NCBI GenBank assembly: GCA_019009955.1
Contig: CM032228.1
Location: 9,714,001 to 9,778,000 of the forward strand
Length of the DNA stretch: 64,000 nt
Direction: 5' to 3'
Source of the DNA: Riptortus pedestris
Lineage: Eukaryota; Arthropoda; Insecta; Hemiptera; Alydidae
Below, in pieces: positions 10,338-20,917 of this stretch (its first letter is position 1; every line of letters starts with the position of its first letter). Below the pieces are notes generated by a model. The model ran no database searches. It was given only the letters and a program-made list of their open reading frames with translations, and was not told the DNA's origin. The translations under genes were made by a program, and so were the position numbers.

Positions 10338-10524
10338 ATCAAATCTCACAACGTGCTTAGAACTTAAAAAAAAATACTTTATTCGTAAATACAAAGACTA
10401 TATAAATGTGTATAGTACGAGGGTTGCATAACAATTGCTCGGGAGGAGGAAAGGAGAGGGTTTATATACAGTGATTCTTGTAAGATGCTGACTCTGCTGC
10501 TAGTCCTGGATCCTGGGATCTAAG
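10338..10524 (-). repeat. Gypsy copy E, 5' LTR
   Basis: 187 bp, the partner of 1462-1648. It carries the TATA-like sequence and AATAAA on the minus strand. It directly abuts RT coding sequence of copy G at 10525, which stops in the 'KLNDKT' region. The two flanks of the LTR-bounded block do not show a target duplication, and about 30 bp of RT appear to be missing between them. Confidence 0.75.
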
Positions 10525-11985
10525 TGTCTTATCGTTTAGTTTTCGATAATCAACAACCATTCTAATTTTTTGCTTTCCCAATGCATCCGGTTTCTTTGGA
10601 ACTATCCAAATTGGGGAATTGTAGGGGGAGTTTGAGTGTCGAATTATTTTGTTTTTAAATAATTTATCAATTTCTAACTCTTCATCTTTCCTAAAAATTT
10701 CCGGGTATCTATAGTTTTTTTAATATACGCGTAATTCATCTTTAGTTATTATTTTGTGTTTTAAAATATTCACTCTCAATTTATCATTATTTCTTTTTAT
10801 TATTTGAGGGTATTGTCTTAGTAACTTAATTATTTCATTTTTTTCTTCTCGGTTCATATGATCTGTTCTAATAAGTTGGGGTATTTCATCAGTAATTTCT
10901 TTTATATTAATTTCCTCTTCTATTATCTCTTCAACTTCCAAAGGCTCGTCAGGACATATGGTCATAACTTCCTTGGTTTTGTTAAAAATAATGCAAGTGG
11001 CCTCACTATTTCTGGGATCTATTAATTCTTCTTTTATTTTATAATTTCCCGTTTCTAGAGATTTAAGTAAACCGACCTTATTGGGAATTGACCTAATAGA
11101 CATATGGACTACATTATCTCCTGGTTTTAATTTAAGTTTTTTACTTTGTATGTAAAATAGTAATTTTTTATTACCCTTAATTGTTTCTAGAACATTTGTA
11201 TCAAAGTTAACCTTACCTTTTAATTCACTTAAAGTTTCGTGACCTAATAGAATATCATAACTCGGCGAAAAGTCGAAAATATAAAATTTGAATTGTAAAT
11301 TAGGAAAAATTTTGTTCGCCATTAACACGGCTGATTCAGTGCTTTAGCTTTCTCCACTAGGTGTTTTTACAATAAAATCTTCCTTTTTTCTTTCAGCGTT
11401 TTCTGGAACTATATTTGGATTTATATAATTTTTTAATGGTCCGGTGTCTACTAACCATTTTCTATTCACATGATCCACAAAATAAGGCAATGATTTGTTA
11501 ATACTTTTTAACTCAAATCTGGAGGGCTTTCTGATGGTTGTGGACTTTGTCCTAAAAAATGCTACGTTAACTTGTTCATCGGCTCAGTTAGTTTGTCTAC
11601 CCTATCATTAATTTGTTTAATAGGATCTCTTTGTCTATTGTCAATTCGTCTGTCATTTACATATGTTAACTTGTAAGGTGATCTCGTATGTTTTTTGGTC
11701 TAACGGTGGTTTTCTTTGAGATGAAACAGTTCTCATGGAAAGTGTATTTTGTGAGTCCCATTTGGGTGGAATGTTGTATTGTGGTCGTGATGGTTTGTAG
11801 AACGGGTGATCTGGATGGTTGGGATGTCTAGGGTTATTGTTGTGATGATTGTAATGACGACTTTGGTGATTATTAAATTGTTGGTTGAATTTTGGAAAAT
11901 TATGTTGTGGTGGGTATATGTGAGTGTAATGATCTTGGAGTAATAGTTTTTAGAATAGCCTGTATTGATGAGTCAACAATATTTA
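10525..11985 (-). pseudogene. pol: Gypsy copy G, gag C-terminus, protease and RT N-terminus
   Basis: Minus-strand order is gag tail (11985-11560, His/Asn/Gln/Pro-rich, many breaks), protease (about 11480-11220) and RT N-terminus. ORF 11328-10720 retains the protease second half ('YDILLGHETLSELKG'), the acidic linker with 'TICPDEPLEVEE', and the 'LIRTDHMNREEKNEIIKLL' block before RT. RT sequence then runs to the LTR at 10524. The right edge, near 11985, is fused to D-family Gypsy sequence of copy C. Confidence 0.75.
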
Positions 11986-12127
11986 AGTGGGCAATAATAA
12001 TATGGGAGTGTTCCATTCGTATTATTTAATTTGGAATGCCGGGTGAAAGGCCATTCCAGGGACAATCGACTAAAAAAGACTTCTTTTTTAGAATTCTTCC
12101 GTCGAGTTTTTCTCCTCTCTTTATTAA
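11986..12127 (-). pseudogene. Gypsy copy C, gag-protease boundary fragment
   Basis: Closely matches 22996-23120 of copy D, including the 'aataatatgggagtg' and 'ggccattccagggacaatc' stretches, so it belongs to the same Gypsy family. It ends at TTAA 12124-12127, where pB2 is inserted. The other side of the same gag region resumes at 14678. Downstream protease and pol of copy C are missing, replaced by copy G. Confidence 0.65.
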
Positions 12128-12259
12128 CCCATTAAGGCCCATAACTATTTTCTGGCAACTTTTTAATTTTATTTTCTATATTTCGTTTATGTATGGTCTT
12201 CAATACATGAAAAAAATATTAAAAAAATTATTGGACTTAATTAATACCCATAACTTGGT

Positions 12260-12275
12260 GTTACCATATGGTAAC
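12260..12275. repeat. pB2 subterminal palindrome, left
   Basis: GTTACCATATGGTAAC, a perfect 16-bp palindrome that starts 132 bases inside the left end and is followed by AGTGGG. Identical to the copy at 14296 and one step from that at 14646. Likely a transposase-binding site, by analogy with the internal repeats of piggyBac. Confidence 0.75.
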
Positions 12276-12439
12276 AGTGGGTTATTCTGCCACCTGGGTT
12301 TGAAAATATGCCTAAAATGAAAGTAAGAATGGATTTATTGAAAAAATATGTCAATGGTATTTTGAAATTAACTTAACATGTATTAAATGATATTTACATA
12401 TATTTAAAATTTAAATTACCAATATTTGTGAAATACTGA

Positions 12440-14490
12440 AAAACAGTCTATGCATAAGCCCTCTTTGCACTTTTCGCACATGGTACGAACATGGGATTTA
12501 CATTTTTCTCCCACACATCTTCATCGTTTCTTCTCAGGAGTATGGACAATAAAATGATCTTGGTTGTCAAAATGAGTTCCAGCAGGGACCCTAGCTGATG
12601 AAGGCTGTCTTCCGGAAGGTCCAGGATGCAGTCGCGGAGTAGCGAATTTTGTTAGGTAATAACTCGCGATTTCCCTCCTGAAGTCCAACTGTGGTATATT
12701 TTTATTTCTTTTGAACAATATCCAGGCATTCTGGATACATGCATCAATTAGCCAAGTGAACACAGGCCACCACCATTTTTTGCTTCTAATACTTATTCTG
12801 TAATTTGATATATTATTGTCCATCAGGTCAGTTCCTCCCATTCCTTTATTATATTTTGCAATTACTTGCGGGCGTGGTACCATAACATTTTTCTTTGCCT
12901 CTGGGGAGTACCTCTTTATAGTTGTCATTGGTTGTACACCATAAATTGTCGAACCCATAGTGACTACACCATTATCCTTCCACCTGGTAAATTGGATACC
13001 ATCATTCCACTCAATAAAGGATTCCATAGTCCCTCTTGGCATTTTAGAAAACATTTTCTTCCCATGTAATCCCTTTTTTATTAGTCTTTTAAGTTTTTTG
13101 TTTTTAATTTTAGGAATTCGATTTCCCCTAAAGGTTCCCGTTGCTGAATATCCTTTTTCTTTTAAAATTTTAAATAAATTAACGCCAGAAAAAAGGTTAT
13201 CAAAATAAAAATTAAATGGCATTGATTGTATTCTGGATGGTAATTCATCCAACATTCACACAAAAGGAGCTGCAGCTTTCCCAAAAAGCGAAGAATACAC
13301 ACTCTTGATTTTTACATTTTTGCCTTGATAGAGGTCAAAATTCAATAAATAACCATCCGTGGAATTAATGCACCACATTTTAAAGCCAAAGCGAATTGGC
13401 TTTCCCGGAAGAAATTGCTTCATTGTGCATCTTCCAAAAAATTTGACCATGCTTTCATCATAATTCAAATGAAAATTTGTCGGTGAAAAGTTTTTGAAAC
13501 AATTTTTTTTTTTTATGATATTCATTAGTGGTCTCAGCTTCCATGCTTTGTCTTGATAATCAACGCAAGTATTATCTGCACAATGTATATATTGAATTAT
13601 TGAAAACATTCTGTTCCGTCTCGTAGCATTGGAAACCATTCTATTATTCATATCAGCACTAATATCCCAGTAATGCCTTTTGGAAGGTAAACTATTGTAG
13701 CCACTTAAAAGTAAAAACCCCAAGAAGGATTTGATCTCATCCTTTGAAATCAGTGAAATGTCAGAATTTTTAAATCGGGAATATTTATTTGTTTCTTGAA
13801 CTAAATGTTCAAAAACTTTATCAGAGAAAAAATGCTCAAATATTTCCACACAAGAATTATTTTCAAAGGTATTGACATTTTCTGGAATTTTTTCCTTATG
13901 TGTCAATTGCAAATCCCCTTTGATAAATTTTGGAGTTGGCTTCCCTTTTTTTATACGATTTAAAATCCATTGGCCACAGTCTCCAGAAGGCAGGTCGGAG
14001 GAAATTATTGAGGGACTTACCTCACTTTCTTCACTATTTCCTACCCCGCCATTTCTGTCATTTGATGGAAACACAATCTCTGCTGGAGCCAGAAGATGCT
14101 TTCCTCCCAGGTGTCTTATGTCTGGAATGTCTTCTTCACCTCCTGGCTCTTCATCAGTGACTTCTGCAGGCTCTGGTGGTTCTACAAAAACTGCATCTGG
14201 GTGTTGTTCAGCAGGAATCTGCTCCAGAAGAATATCTATAGCTTCCTGGAGTGTCAAATCAGGGCTGAAAAATACAGGGGGTATAATAGCCTAGTGTTAC
14301 CATATGGTAACGCATACATAAATGCGTTCTTATATGCATTTATTTCTATAGGAAACTTTTCAAAAATATTGTATCAAAGAAGAAACTGTTTAGGAGTAAA
14401 TATATCTCATTTTCATAATTTAAAAATAATAGCATTGGTACTTACCTTATAACTTGTTTCAAAAGATCGAGGTCAATATTTTCAGTCATC
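12440..14490 (-). pseudogene. pB2 piggyBac transposase with one intron and two in-frame stops
   Basis: DDD transposase. Exon 1 starts MTENIDLDLLKQ near 14490. A donor (GTAAG at 14445) and acceptor (CAG ending at 14265) define a 181-bp intron, after which the frame continues into an acidic N-terminal region. Catalytic positions seen are 'NYDESMVKFF', 'YFDNLFSG' and 'MGGTDLMDN'. A Cys-rich C-terminal domain ('CVGEKCKSH', 'CEKCKEGLC') lies at 12530-12440. Two in-frame TGA codons at 13256-13258 and 12521-12523 split an otherwise unshifted frame. The exon structure is inferred from splice consensus and frame only. Confidence 0.85.
14296..14311. repeat. pB2 palindrome inside the transposase intron
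   Basis: Second exact copy of GTTACCATATGGTAAC. It lies inside the predicted intron (14265-14445) close to the transposase start. If the transposase binds the terminal copies, this one could allow binding near its own promoter. Confidence 0.7.
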
Positions 14491-14645
14491 TTTCTTCTAT
14501 CACTGTTGCACTCCAAATGAAAGAAAAAGAATGAACACCTGCCAGAAGTAAGGGGTGACTCCTCTAGACATGTTCTGACATGTTTTACAGACATCAGCTA
14601 GGGCAAGGGAAGGAGGGAGAGACTCCTGCCAGGACAGGTCAGAGC

Positions 14646-14661
14646 GTTACCAATTGGTAAC
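14646..14661. repeat. pB2 subterminal palindrome, right
   Basis: GTTACCAATTGGTAAC, followed by AGTGGG, 16 bases from the right end of the element. The two central bases differ from the other copies but the palindrome is still perfect, which suggests selection on symmetry. Confidence 0.75.
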
Positions 14662-14677
14662 AGTGGGCTTTAATGGG

Positions 14678-15540
14678 TTAATGCTTCAAATTTTTCTATC
14701 TGTTGATTATAAGAAGGATTGGGATCATTTTGTTGCTTATAACAATCAGGGTCACTTACCCTGGTGTTAGACATGGTTTAATTCGTGTGGCCCTAATGGG
14801 AAACGTGGAGGTCGTGGTCTATACCATGTTCTAATAGAAACTGTGTTCTAAGAAACTCTTGGTGGAGGTGGGAGTCCTGAATTGAATATTTGAGCATTGT
14901 GTTGGTGAACATCGTTCAACCTACGGATCTGTGAAGAAGAAGGACCTTGAGGTTTTGTTGTCGCAGGAAATTATATTGTGAAAATTCATCATGCGGGCGC
15001 TCATAATGGGGTCTAGGATTAAAAGGTCTTGCAGGTCTAGGGGGAACATTATCAAAAATTTTCTTTTTATTATTATATAGGTGCTCTAATACGAATTGGC
15101 AATGTGTGTTAAGAATTCTTCGGAAATTCGTTAAATCTTGGGGATCTGAGTTCATTATGTGATTAGTTAATTGTCATGGTAGACAATTGTAAAGGTGGTA
15201 GATTATGTCTTTATCGACTTGGGCCATGTGCTGTTGCACTATGTCGTTATTTAATCTGTTTAAGTGTAATTCAGTATTTATTAAGTTTCGAAGATTTTTC
15301 GCTCTCGGATGAAGAGATAAGAATAGTACTTAATCTATACCTGGAGATGGTGGTCTTCAGGGAGTATTGCTCTGAGCATCCTCAAGCCGGAGATGAATGC
15401 GCCACACCATGAGTCTCTGCTTCCAATTGGTGTCTTCTTGAAGACCAAAAAGTCGAAGTGCAAGGAATTTTGCAAATATCGTACGAGCTTCGTAATGAAG
15501 TGCAATCACAACGTATCGTATCCAGCTTCGAAAGTGCAAT
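14678..15540 (-). pseudogene. gag: Gypsy copy C, gag
   Basis: Minus-strand gag of the D family. ORF 15155-14916 ('SDPQDLTNFRRILNTHCQFVLEHLYNNKKKIFDN') is closely related to the gag of copy D at 25866-25354. The C-terminal Pro/Arg-rich part reaches 14690 in other frames. Several stops and deletions are present, and the region upstream (15160-15400) is mostly in broken frames. pB2 interrupts it at 14677. Confidence 0.75.
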
Positions 15541-15555
15541 TCAAAATTCCTTGAG

Positions 15556-15576
15556 CAAGTCCCTGTTCAGGCGCCA
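15556..15576 (-). other. Primer-binding site of Gypsy copy C
   Basis: The minus strand reads TGGCGCCTGAACAGGGACTTG directly after the LTR end. The first 18 bases differ at one position from the well-known tRNA-Lys primer complement, so tRNA-Lys priming is likely. It differs from the primer sites of copies E and A/B, so three Gypsy families with separate priming histories are present. Confidence 0.75.
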
Positions 15577-15944
15577 GTTATATAACTCGGAAGCCAATTG
15601 GAGATTTTAAAAAAGCTTTTATTGAGTAATACACAAATTTATAGATAGAACTACAATTATACTCTATTATGTCAAACTATGTGGCACAAAAGGCCAGGGA
15701 GATGACCTGTAACACAAGACTGCCGGACTGAGACTGACTTGGGATTTTTTTTTTATCCCTGGCCCAGCTTTCTAATAGCACGGCCGATGGTAACTGCTGC
15801 GGATCGTTAAGCCACGCAAGGTGGTACCGACAGTTCCCCTCCTGCTGAACTGGGAGTTCTATTTTAAGGGGTTTTTGTGGGTTGATATAGAGGTGTGAAA
15901 ATAGAACTCTAAAGAAGGTTGCCCGGCAATGGGCTGTGCCAGGT
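15576..15944 (-). repeat. Gypsy copy C, 5' LTR (outer end uncertain)
   Basis: LTR-type sequence beginning, on the plus strand, AGTTATATAACT next to the primer site. On the minus strand it has AATAAAAGC about 50 bases before its 3' end. It also contains a T tract and a GC-richer block around 15780-15840. The outer boundary is not resolved because Jockey 3' sequence starts near 15945. No second LTR for this copy is seen. Confidence 0.55.
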
Positions 15945-16580
15945 GTGATTGTAAAGATAGGAGAAAACGAAAGAGAAGGATACGTATAGAAGGAGAGTAG
16001 ATAAGAAGAAAAAGATTAAAGAGGGCCTAAAAGCAACCAAAGATCTTAAACCTAGTGAGTGAGATGTTTCAGAGCTTAGTTGAACTAAAACTAAACTAAG
16101 CATCTATCCTACAAAGCAAAACCTATGACTACGTAACCTAAAACTAATCTAAAATACCCTTGGTCCCTAAACTATCATTAAACTATAACTGAGCTCTGCA
16201 GGAAAAGGGGGTTATGATGATAATGAGTTGAAGAGAAAAACGAGCTGCACACGATTGAAGGGTTAGGGAGGGACGACAACCTGAGGGACGTCGACAAAAG
16301 GCTCATCAATGTCAGCATCTTGCCAACGCACCGGTTGTCGGGGAGGAGGGAAGGACTGTTAGAGGGGATTTTCTACGTATTGGAGGGAGTCAAGGAATTT
16401 GACATGGCGATGGGAAATGGTTTGGGCCACGGATTCTAGTTCTAGTGTGTTGTACAGTTGGTCGTTTGATTTTCGTTCTAGGGATGTGTGTCGTACAATT
16501 TGGTTCGGCGCAAGATGACAGTGAGTTGCTTCGGTGGTGTAAACATAAAGCTATTTACGTGGTCCAATGAGGGAGCAGTA
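15945..16580 (-). pseudogene. Jockey-type non-LTR fragment, 3' UTR and ORF2 end, internally deleted
   Basis: Aligns with the 3' UTR and C-terminal ORF2 of the Jockey element at 46990-47530. It then jumps at about 16500 to sequence equivalent to 48605-48680, so about 1.1 kb of RT is missing. Shared landmarks are 'gataggagaaaacgaaag' in the UTR and 'ggttcggcgcaagatg' after the jump. It ends near 16580, where densovirus NS1 sequence starts. Confidence 0.75.
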
Positions 16581-17050
16581 TATTCCTGCTGACATAGTCC
16601 TGAAATGGAAACTGTGAGTATCGATTGAAATTAGCGAGTATACCATAGCTTATCATGAATTCACAGAGCAGCATAGCGAACCATCTTTTACCATAGTCCG
16701 GCAGCCCCTAAAATTCAATGGCATTACACTTACCGCTTCTGTGAGAAAGCAGTAAGTATATCTGCAATATGAATGCCTCTATGGTCATTCGCTTGAAACG
16801 ATATGAATTGCTCGACCAGTTCGATAATTACACTTTCGTTCAGACATACAGACAGGAGGTCCCCTCTAATGGCTGAATAGAGGCCTACGTAGTCAGGCGA
16901 AGTATGTCTTTCCACAATCTCGTCGAAGCGAAGACTGCCAAGCTTCACTCTATGTAGTCTCAGCATCTTCTTGACGAGTCTGGAAGACGGAACATAACGT
17001 CTAAAGGGCGATTGCAGCCATTCATGGGAAGTGGTGATGAGATCTAGTGT
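16581..17050 (-). pseudogene. NS1: Densovirus segment 2: NS1 central fragment
   Basis: The minus strand encodes the same NS1 region as segment 3. ORF 17071-16730 carries 'SHEWLQSPFRRY', 'KMLRLHRVKLGSLRFDEIVERHTSPDYVG' and 'DLLSVCLNESVIIELVEQF', close to the 23.6-24.1 kb copy. Sequence to 16581 continues into the Walker A region in another frame. It is bounded on the right by hAT sequence and on the left by a Jockey fragment. It differs from segment 3 at many positions, so it is not a recent duplicate of it. Confidence 0.85.
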
Positions 17051-17390
17051 CATCTTCGTCATTGTCTTCATCTTTATGTTTATATAGAAGATTCCAATTA
17101 TAAGAAATATATGCTACTTTTGCTGCCCTGTCCGTCGTCAATCTATTTCTTTTATGGCTATGTATGTGTGCATGTGTGCTAAATGATCTTTCAGTGGCAG
17201 CCGAAGTGCAAGGAACAGTCAAAATTCTTACAGCAATTCTACTTAGTAATTTGGATCTGCAAAGTCCTTTCCAGCAAACTACTGGATCCATTTCTGCAAC
17301 ATTTTTCCAAATACCCACCCCCTTAAAATAGAACATCAAAGTGTTCAGTAGAAGAGGAACTGTCGGGACAGCCATGACAGGTCAGTCTGT
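17051..17390 (-). pseudogene. hAT transposase C-terminal dimerisation fragment
   Basis: The minus-strand ORF 17375-17022 encodes 'AVRILTVPCTSAATERSFSTHAHIHS' followed by 'KRNRLTTDRAAKVAYISYNWNLL'. This is the hATC signature (S-x-x-x-E-R-x-F-S, then N-R-L). Only the last ~100 residues of a hAT transposase are present, directly fused to NS1 sequence near 17050. No terminal repeats or 8-bp duplication are visible. Confidence 0.85.
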
Positions 17391-17436
17391 CTCCCAACCC
17401 TCATCTAATTCCCACTGGATCTCCAGTAAAAAAAAA

Positions 17437-17522
17437 ATTCAGATAAGGAGTGAAACTAGGGTAATTTATGATATAACTCCCGTTTAGGAAATAGGTTTAA
17501 CTATTCTCCTAACTACGTCAAG
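17437..17522 (-). repeat. Jockey-type element, 5' end fragment
   Basis: 86 bases nearly identical to 51310-51395, the 5' end of the larger Jockey copy. Both contain 'ataactcccgtttaggaaat' and end at 'aactacgtcaag'. Together with the 3' part at 15945-16580 it brackets the hAT and NS1 fragments, so the whole 15945-17522 block may be one Jockey copy whose middle was replaced. Confidence 0.7.
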
Positions 17523-17559
17523 TGCAGCATTAGAAACTTTTTAGGGACCAGTAGATTGC

Positions 17560-18270
17560 TAAGTAAATTTCTATGTTTTTTGGTTTAGTAAGGTTTAGTG
17601 TCTGCAAGAGCGTAAAATTTTAGGCCATATTTAACAGGTTTATTAGCAATATATTGTCTAATTTTGCATCTACCCTGAAAACTCTACAGCTGCTCGTCTA
17701 CTGTAGTATATGTCTATTTACAGTTTATACATGAATAGAATAAGTTTTGTTATTAGAAAAATAAGGATAAGATAATAAAAAATATAATTCTACTAATGGT
17801 GTATCCATATGTATAAAATAGTGGACAGAGTCGTTGGTAATAGAACATTCTAATTTCCTTATTTGCCAGAGTATTTCATCATTATTTGATATAAGTTTTA
17901 CATTAAGTTGTCCTATATAGATTTGTCAATATCATTTATTTTACTGATAAGAAGATTTAAATAAGAATTTACTAAAAGATAGTACTGGGTATTTTCTATA
18001 TCCATATTAAGTAATTTTTTTCTTTTATTCCAATAAAAGTCTTAATATATTTTGTCCTTTGGATTACCTCTTTTGAATAATAATTAAATATGGGGGTCAT
18101 CGTGACACAAAGGAGGAATTAATTTAGGAAGGATGAGTGACAAGGCCGCCTGAGTCGTGATACTCATAGATTAGTATAATCGAAGTCATTTCTATTCTGG
18201 TTCAGGGTGGCTTTCAGTTTTGATTTTGAATTAGTCGATTAACCGTCTGTTTCTTTTGTCTTTATTTTAG
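17560..18270 (-). pseudogene. env: Gypsy copy D, env-like remnant
   Basis: AT-rich sequence with no long frame. 'tatttgccagagtatttc' near 17860 and its surroundings resemble the env region of copy A around 40640 ('gtttgccaaagtatttcg'). It sits between RNase H of copy D and the Jockey 5' piece. Integrase is not recognisable, so a deletion between RNase H and env is likely. Confidence 0.4.
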
Positions 18271-18279
18271 GTCACATGT

Positions 18280-19040
18280 AATCGGAAATTGGTCAAGAGT
18301 TGCTTGGGTCTACCTCTGTCTCTACGGTATATAAGTCAGTAGTAGTGAGGGGATTCCTAGAGAGTTCATTTGCTACATAATTTGTTTTACCTTGTATGTA
18401 TTTAATTTCGAAGTTGTAGTCTGCTAGAATGAGTTTCCATCTTATCATTTTAGCACTTGGTTCTTTCATGTTGTGAAGGTATTGCAGGGGTTTGTGGTCA
18501 GTGCAAATAGTGAATTTTCGTCCGTATAGGTAGGGTTTGAAGTATTTGCATGCCCAAACAATTGCAAGGAGTTCCTTTTCAATTGTGCTTAAATTATTCT
18601 CATGATTATTTAGAGTTCTACTTGCGTAGCTAATGTGGAGATCTTTACTGTCTTTATGTTGCGATAGTACGGCTCCTATGGCGTAATTACTCGCAGTTGT
18701 CAGCGTAAAATCCTGGTCAAAATTTGGTAGTTGCAGGATTGGACAGTTTTGTAATAAGTCTTTTCTACGTAAGTGGGATCTTGAATATCAATTACAGCGT
18801 TTTTCTTTAGTTTACTTAAAATAGGTTTCGCTACCTTTGCATAATTTTTAATCATTTTCCGGTAATATCCTGTTAAACCGAGAAATTGTTTTATTTGTTT
18901 TTGATGTTTTGGAAATGGAAATTCTTTTATCGCTTTTATTTTTTGAGGATTAGGCGAGATGCCGTGTTCTGAAATAATATTCCCGAGAAAGAGCAATTCT
19001 CGTTTTAAGAATTCCGTCTTGTCGAGTTGAATTTTTAAAT
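18280..19040 (-). pseudogene. pol: Gypsy copy D, RT C-terminal part and RNase H
   Basis: Continuation of the pol at 20918-21921 beyond the Tigger insertion. ORF 19080-18700 carries the RT connection ('LLFLGNIISEHGISPNPQKIKAIKEFPFP' and '[22 protein letters not shown]'). The RNase H follows to about 18400 in other frames ('TDHKPLQYLH' equivalent near 18490, 'GKTNYVANE' equivalent near 18390). Frames are broken after 18780. Confidence 0.85.
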
Positions 19041-19042
19041 TA

Positions 19043-20915
19043 CAGTAGGACCCCGCTAATCCGGACAAATTAGTGCACATGGTCGGCCGGATTAGCGGGG
19101 GACTGAAAAAATGAACTTTTTAAAAATCATAAAATATATTTATTATTACGTGTATACATACAACAAAAGAAAAAGAAAATACATTTCACTTAGCAAAGAA
19201 GTCAGTTATTTTTTTTTTTGAGAACACGTAGCTGCTTTCATTTCGAATGCGCGATCTCTCATTCTCCTCAACAGCATTATTTCATGCGCGTCAAAATCTT
19301 GTTCTTCGGCCCACTGCAACGATGTGTTGAGGGCCATGTCGCCATCTTCTTCCTCAGCTGTCACGGTGTTTATGATATCGTCGTCTGTCAAAATTTCGTG
19401 ATGAGCCAAATTTTCATCGGCTACCGCGGCCCACTCGCGGGCTTCAGGATCAGTCATTGGATGGTCTTCATCTAACTGGTTGATCAATGAGGCAAGTTGG
19501 ATTTCTTGTGGCACCTGCACATTTTGCTCTGGTTGGTTTTCAACAAATTGGGGAAGCAAATTTTTCCACGATTTGTTGATTAACAGTGGCGTTACCGATT
19601 CCCAGCAGTTGGCTAAACTGAAAACAACATCCTTCACATTAATTTTTTTTTTAATGCACCAATGAGGTTGTCATTGAAGTCTGGGTTGGCAAGAATGTTC
19701 GAAAGTAAAGATTTTCTATACTTTATTTTAATATTTTGGATAAAATTTTGATCCATCGGCTGGATAAGCGCTGTTGTGTTGGGTGGAAGAAACATGGCAG
19801 AGATCTCACCATCTTCACTCTTAAGCTCTTCAGCAGAAGGATGACCTGGACAATTGTCTAATAGCAATAATGCCCGTTGCGGCAAATTTATGGCTTTCAT
19901 ATAATGTCTAACGGCGGGGACGAATTCAGTTTGAAACCAATCAAGGAATATTTCTCGCGTTACCCATGCGCTTTTCTGTCCCCTATAGTAAATAGGCAAC
20001 GTCACTGACTTAAAGGCTCGGGGTTTCGGGGTGATGCCGACAACAAACAAGCGGATCTTGTGCTTCCCCGTCATGTTAGCACATGGCATAAAGATAATCC
20101 TGGACTTAGTTATTTTTCTTCCGGGGGCTGCTTTTTCAGGATGAGCAGCTAGAGTGGATTCGGGCAGTAAACGCCAAAACAATCCCGATTCATCAGCATT
20201 GTAGATTTGATGCGGACTCAGGTTCTTCTCCTCGATTACACGCATTAACTCCTCTTTGAAAGGCTCAATTGCACCTTCGTCAAATGAGAGTTTTTCCCCT
20301 GTCAGTTTGAGACGTCTGATTCCATGTCTATGCTTAAATCTGTACAACCACCCTTTGCTAGCCACGAAATTCTCATCACTGCCCGTCAATTGTCGATGGA
20401 AAAACAGGGCTTTTTCACAAATCATCTCCTCGCTGTTGAATGAACCATAAGTAAGCGGCGTTGTCTAAATCAGCATAACAAGACTTTTTCAAAGTTTTGC
20501 GAGACTTTGAACTGCTTTCGGTGGTGCTCAGGTACTTAATAATACACTCCTTATTTTTCTTGATGTCGCCGACAGTAGACTTTCCGATGCCGAAGGTTTT
20601 AGAAATTGTATCATAGCTCTGACCACTCTCTATTAGTTTAATAATCTTGGCCTTTTCATCCAAGGAGAGAGTTTTATGCTTTCGAGGAGCCATGATAGTG
20701 ACACCGTGTAAGCTACGCAACAAAAAGAAAGAGAGCACGGAACAACAACTTGTGAATCACAGAAGTAAAACAAAGTGGTAATTGGGGGAAACGGCCCGCT
20801 CCAGCGGTTCTGTGGTTCACAGAACCTCACGCATGTGCGCAGGGAGGGACTCGTGGCTCGCGCCAGACCTAGGAGGGGGTAGTCCCCGCGTGTCCGGATT
20901 AACAGGGTCCAACTG
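19043..20915 (-). mobile_element. Complete Tigger (pogo/Tc1 superfamily) element
   Basis: 1873 bp flanked by TA on both sides (19041-19042 and 20916-20917), the target duplication of this superfamily. Left end CAGTAGGACCCCGCTAATCC and right end CAGTTGGACCCTGTTAATCC (read inward) continue alike to about 25 bases with three mismatches. It sits in the RT of Gypsy copy D. Removing it with one TA leaves the RT frame continuous across the site. The transposase is on the minus strand and carries frameshifts. Confidence 0.95.
19206..20693 (-). pseudogene. Tigger-type transposase (CENP-B HTH plus DDE_1), two frameshifts
   Basis: Starts MAPRKHKTLSLDEKAKII at 20693 with a psq-type helix-turn-helix, then a CENP-B DNA-binding domain ('GWLYRFKHRHGIRRLKL'). 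The DDE catalytic core shows 'YNADESGLFWRLLP' (first Asp), 'LLLLDNCPGHP' (second) and 'PPNTTALIQPMDQNF' (third). An acidic C-terminal tail follows at 19637-19206. Frame changes occur near 20425 and in a T run near 19640. Without these the protein would be about 490 residues, normal for Tigger. Confidence 0.9.
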
Positions 20916-20917
20916 TA

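Larger units (their letters stand above)
12128..14677 (-). mobile_element. pB2: complete piggyBac-family element
   Basis: 2550 bp flanked by TTAA on both sides (12124-12127 and 14678-14681). Terminal inverted repeats read CCCATTAAGGCCCA at the left and CCCATTAAAGCCCA at the right, with one mismatch in 14. Removing the element and one TTAA gives uninterrupted gag sequence that aligns with copy D. A 16-bp palindrome is repeated three times inside (12260, 14296, 14646). The transposase reads on the minus strand and contains stop codons, so this copy is probably not autonomous. Confidence 0.95.

Noticed and set aside
1462..10524. A target-site duplication for Gypsy copy E
   Set aside because: The bases outside the two LTRs differ and about 30 bp of RT are missing, so no duplication can be claimed.
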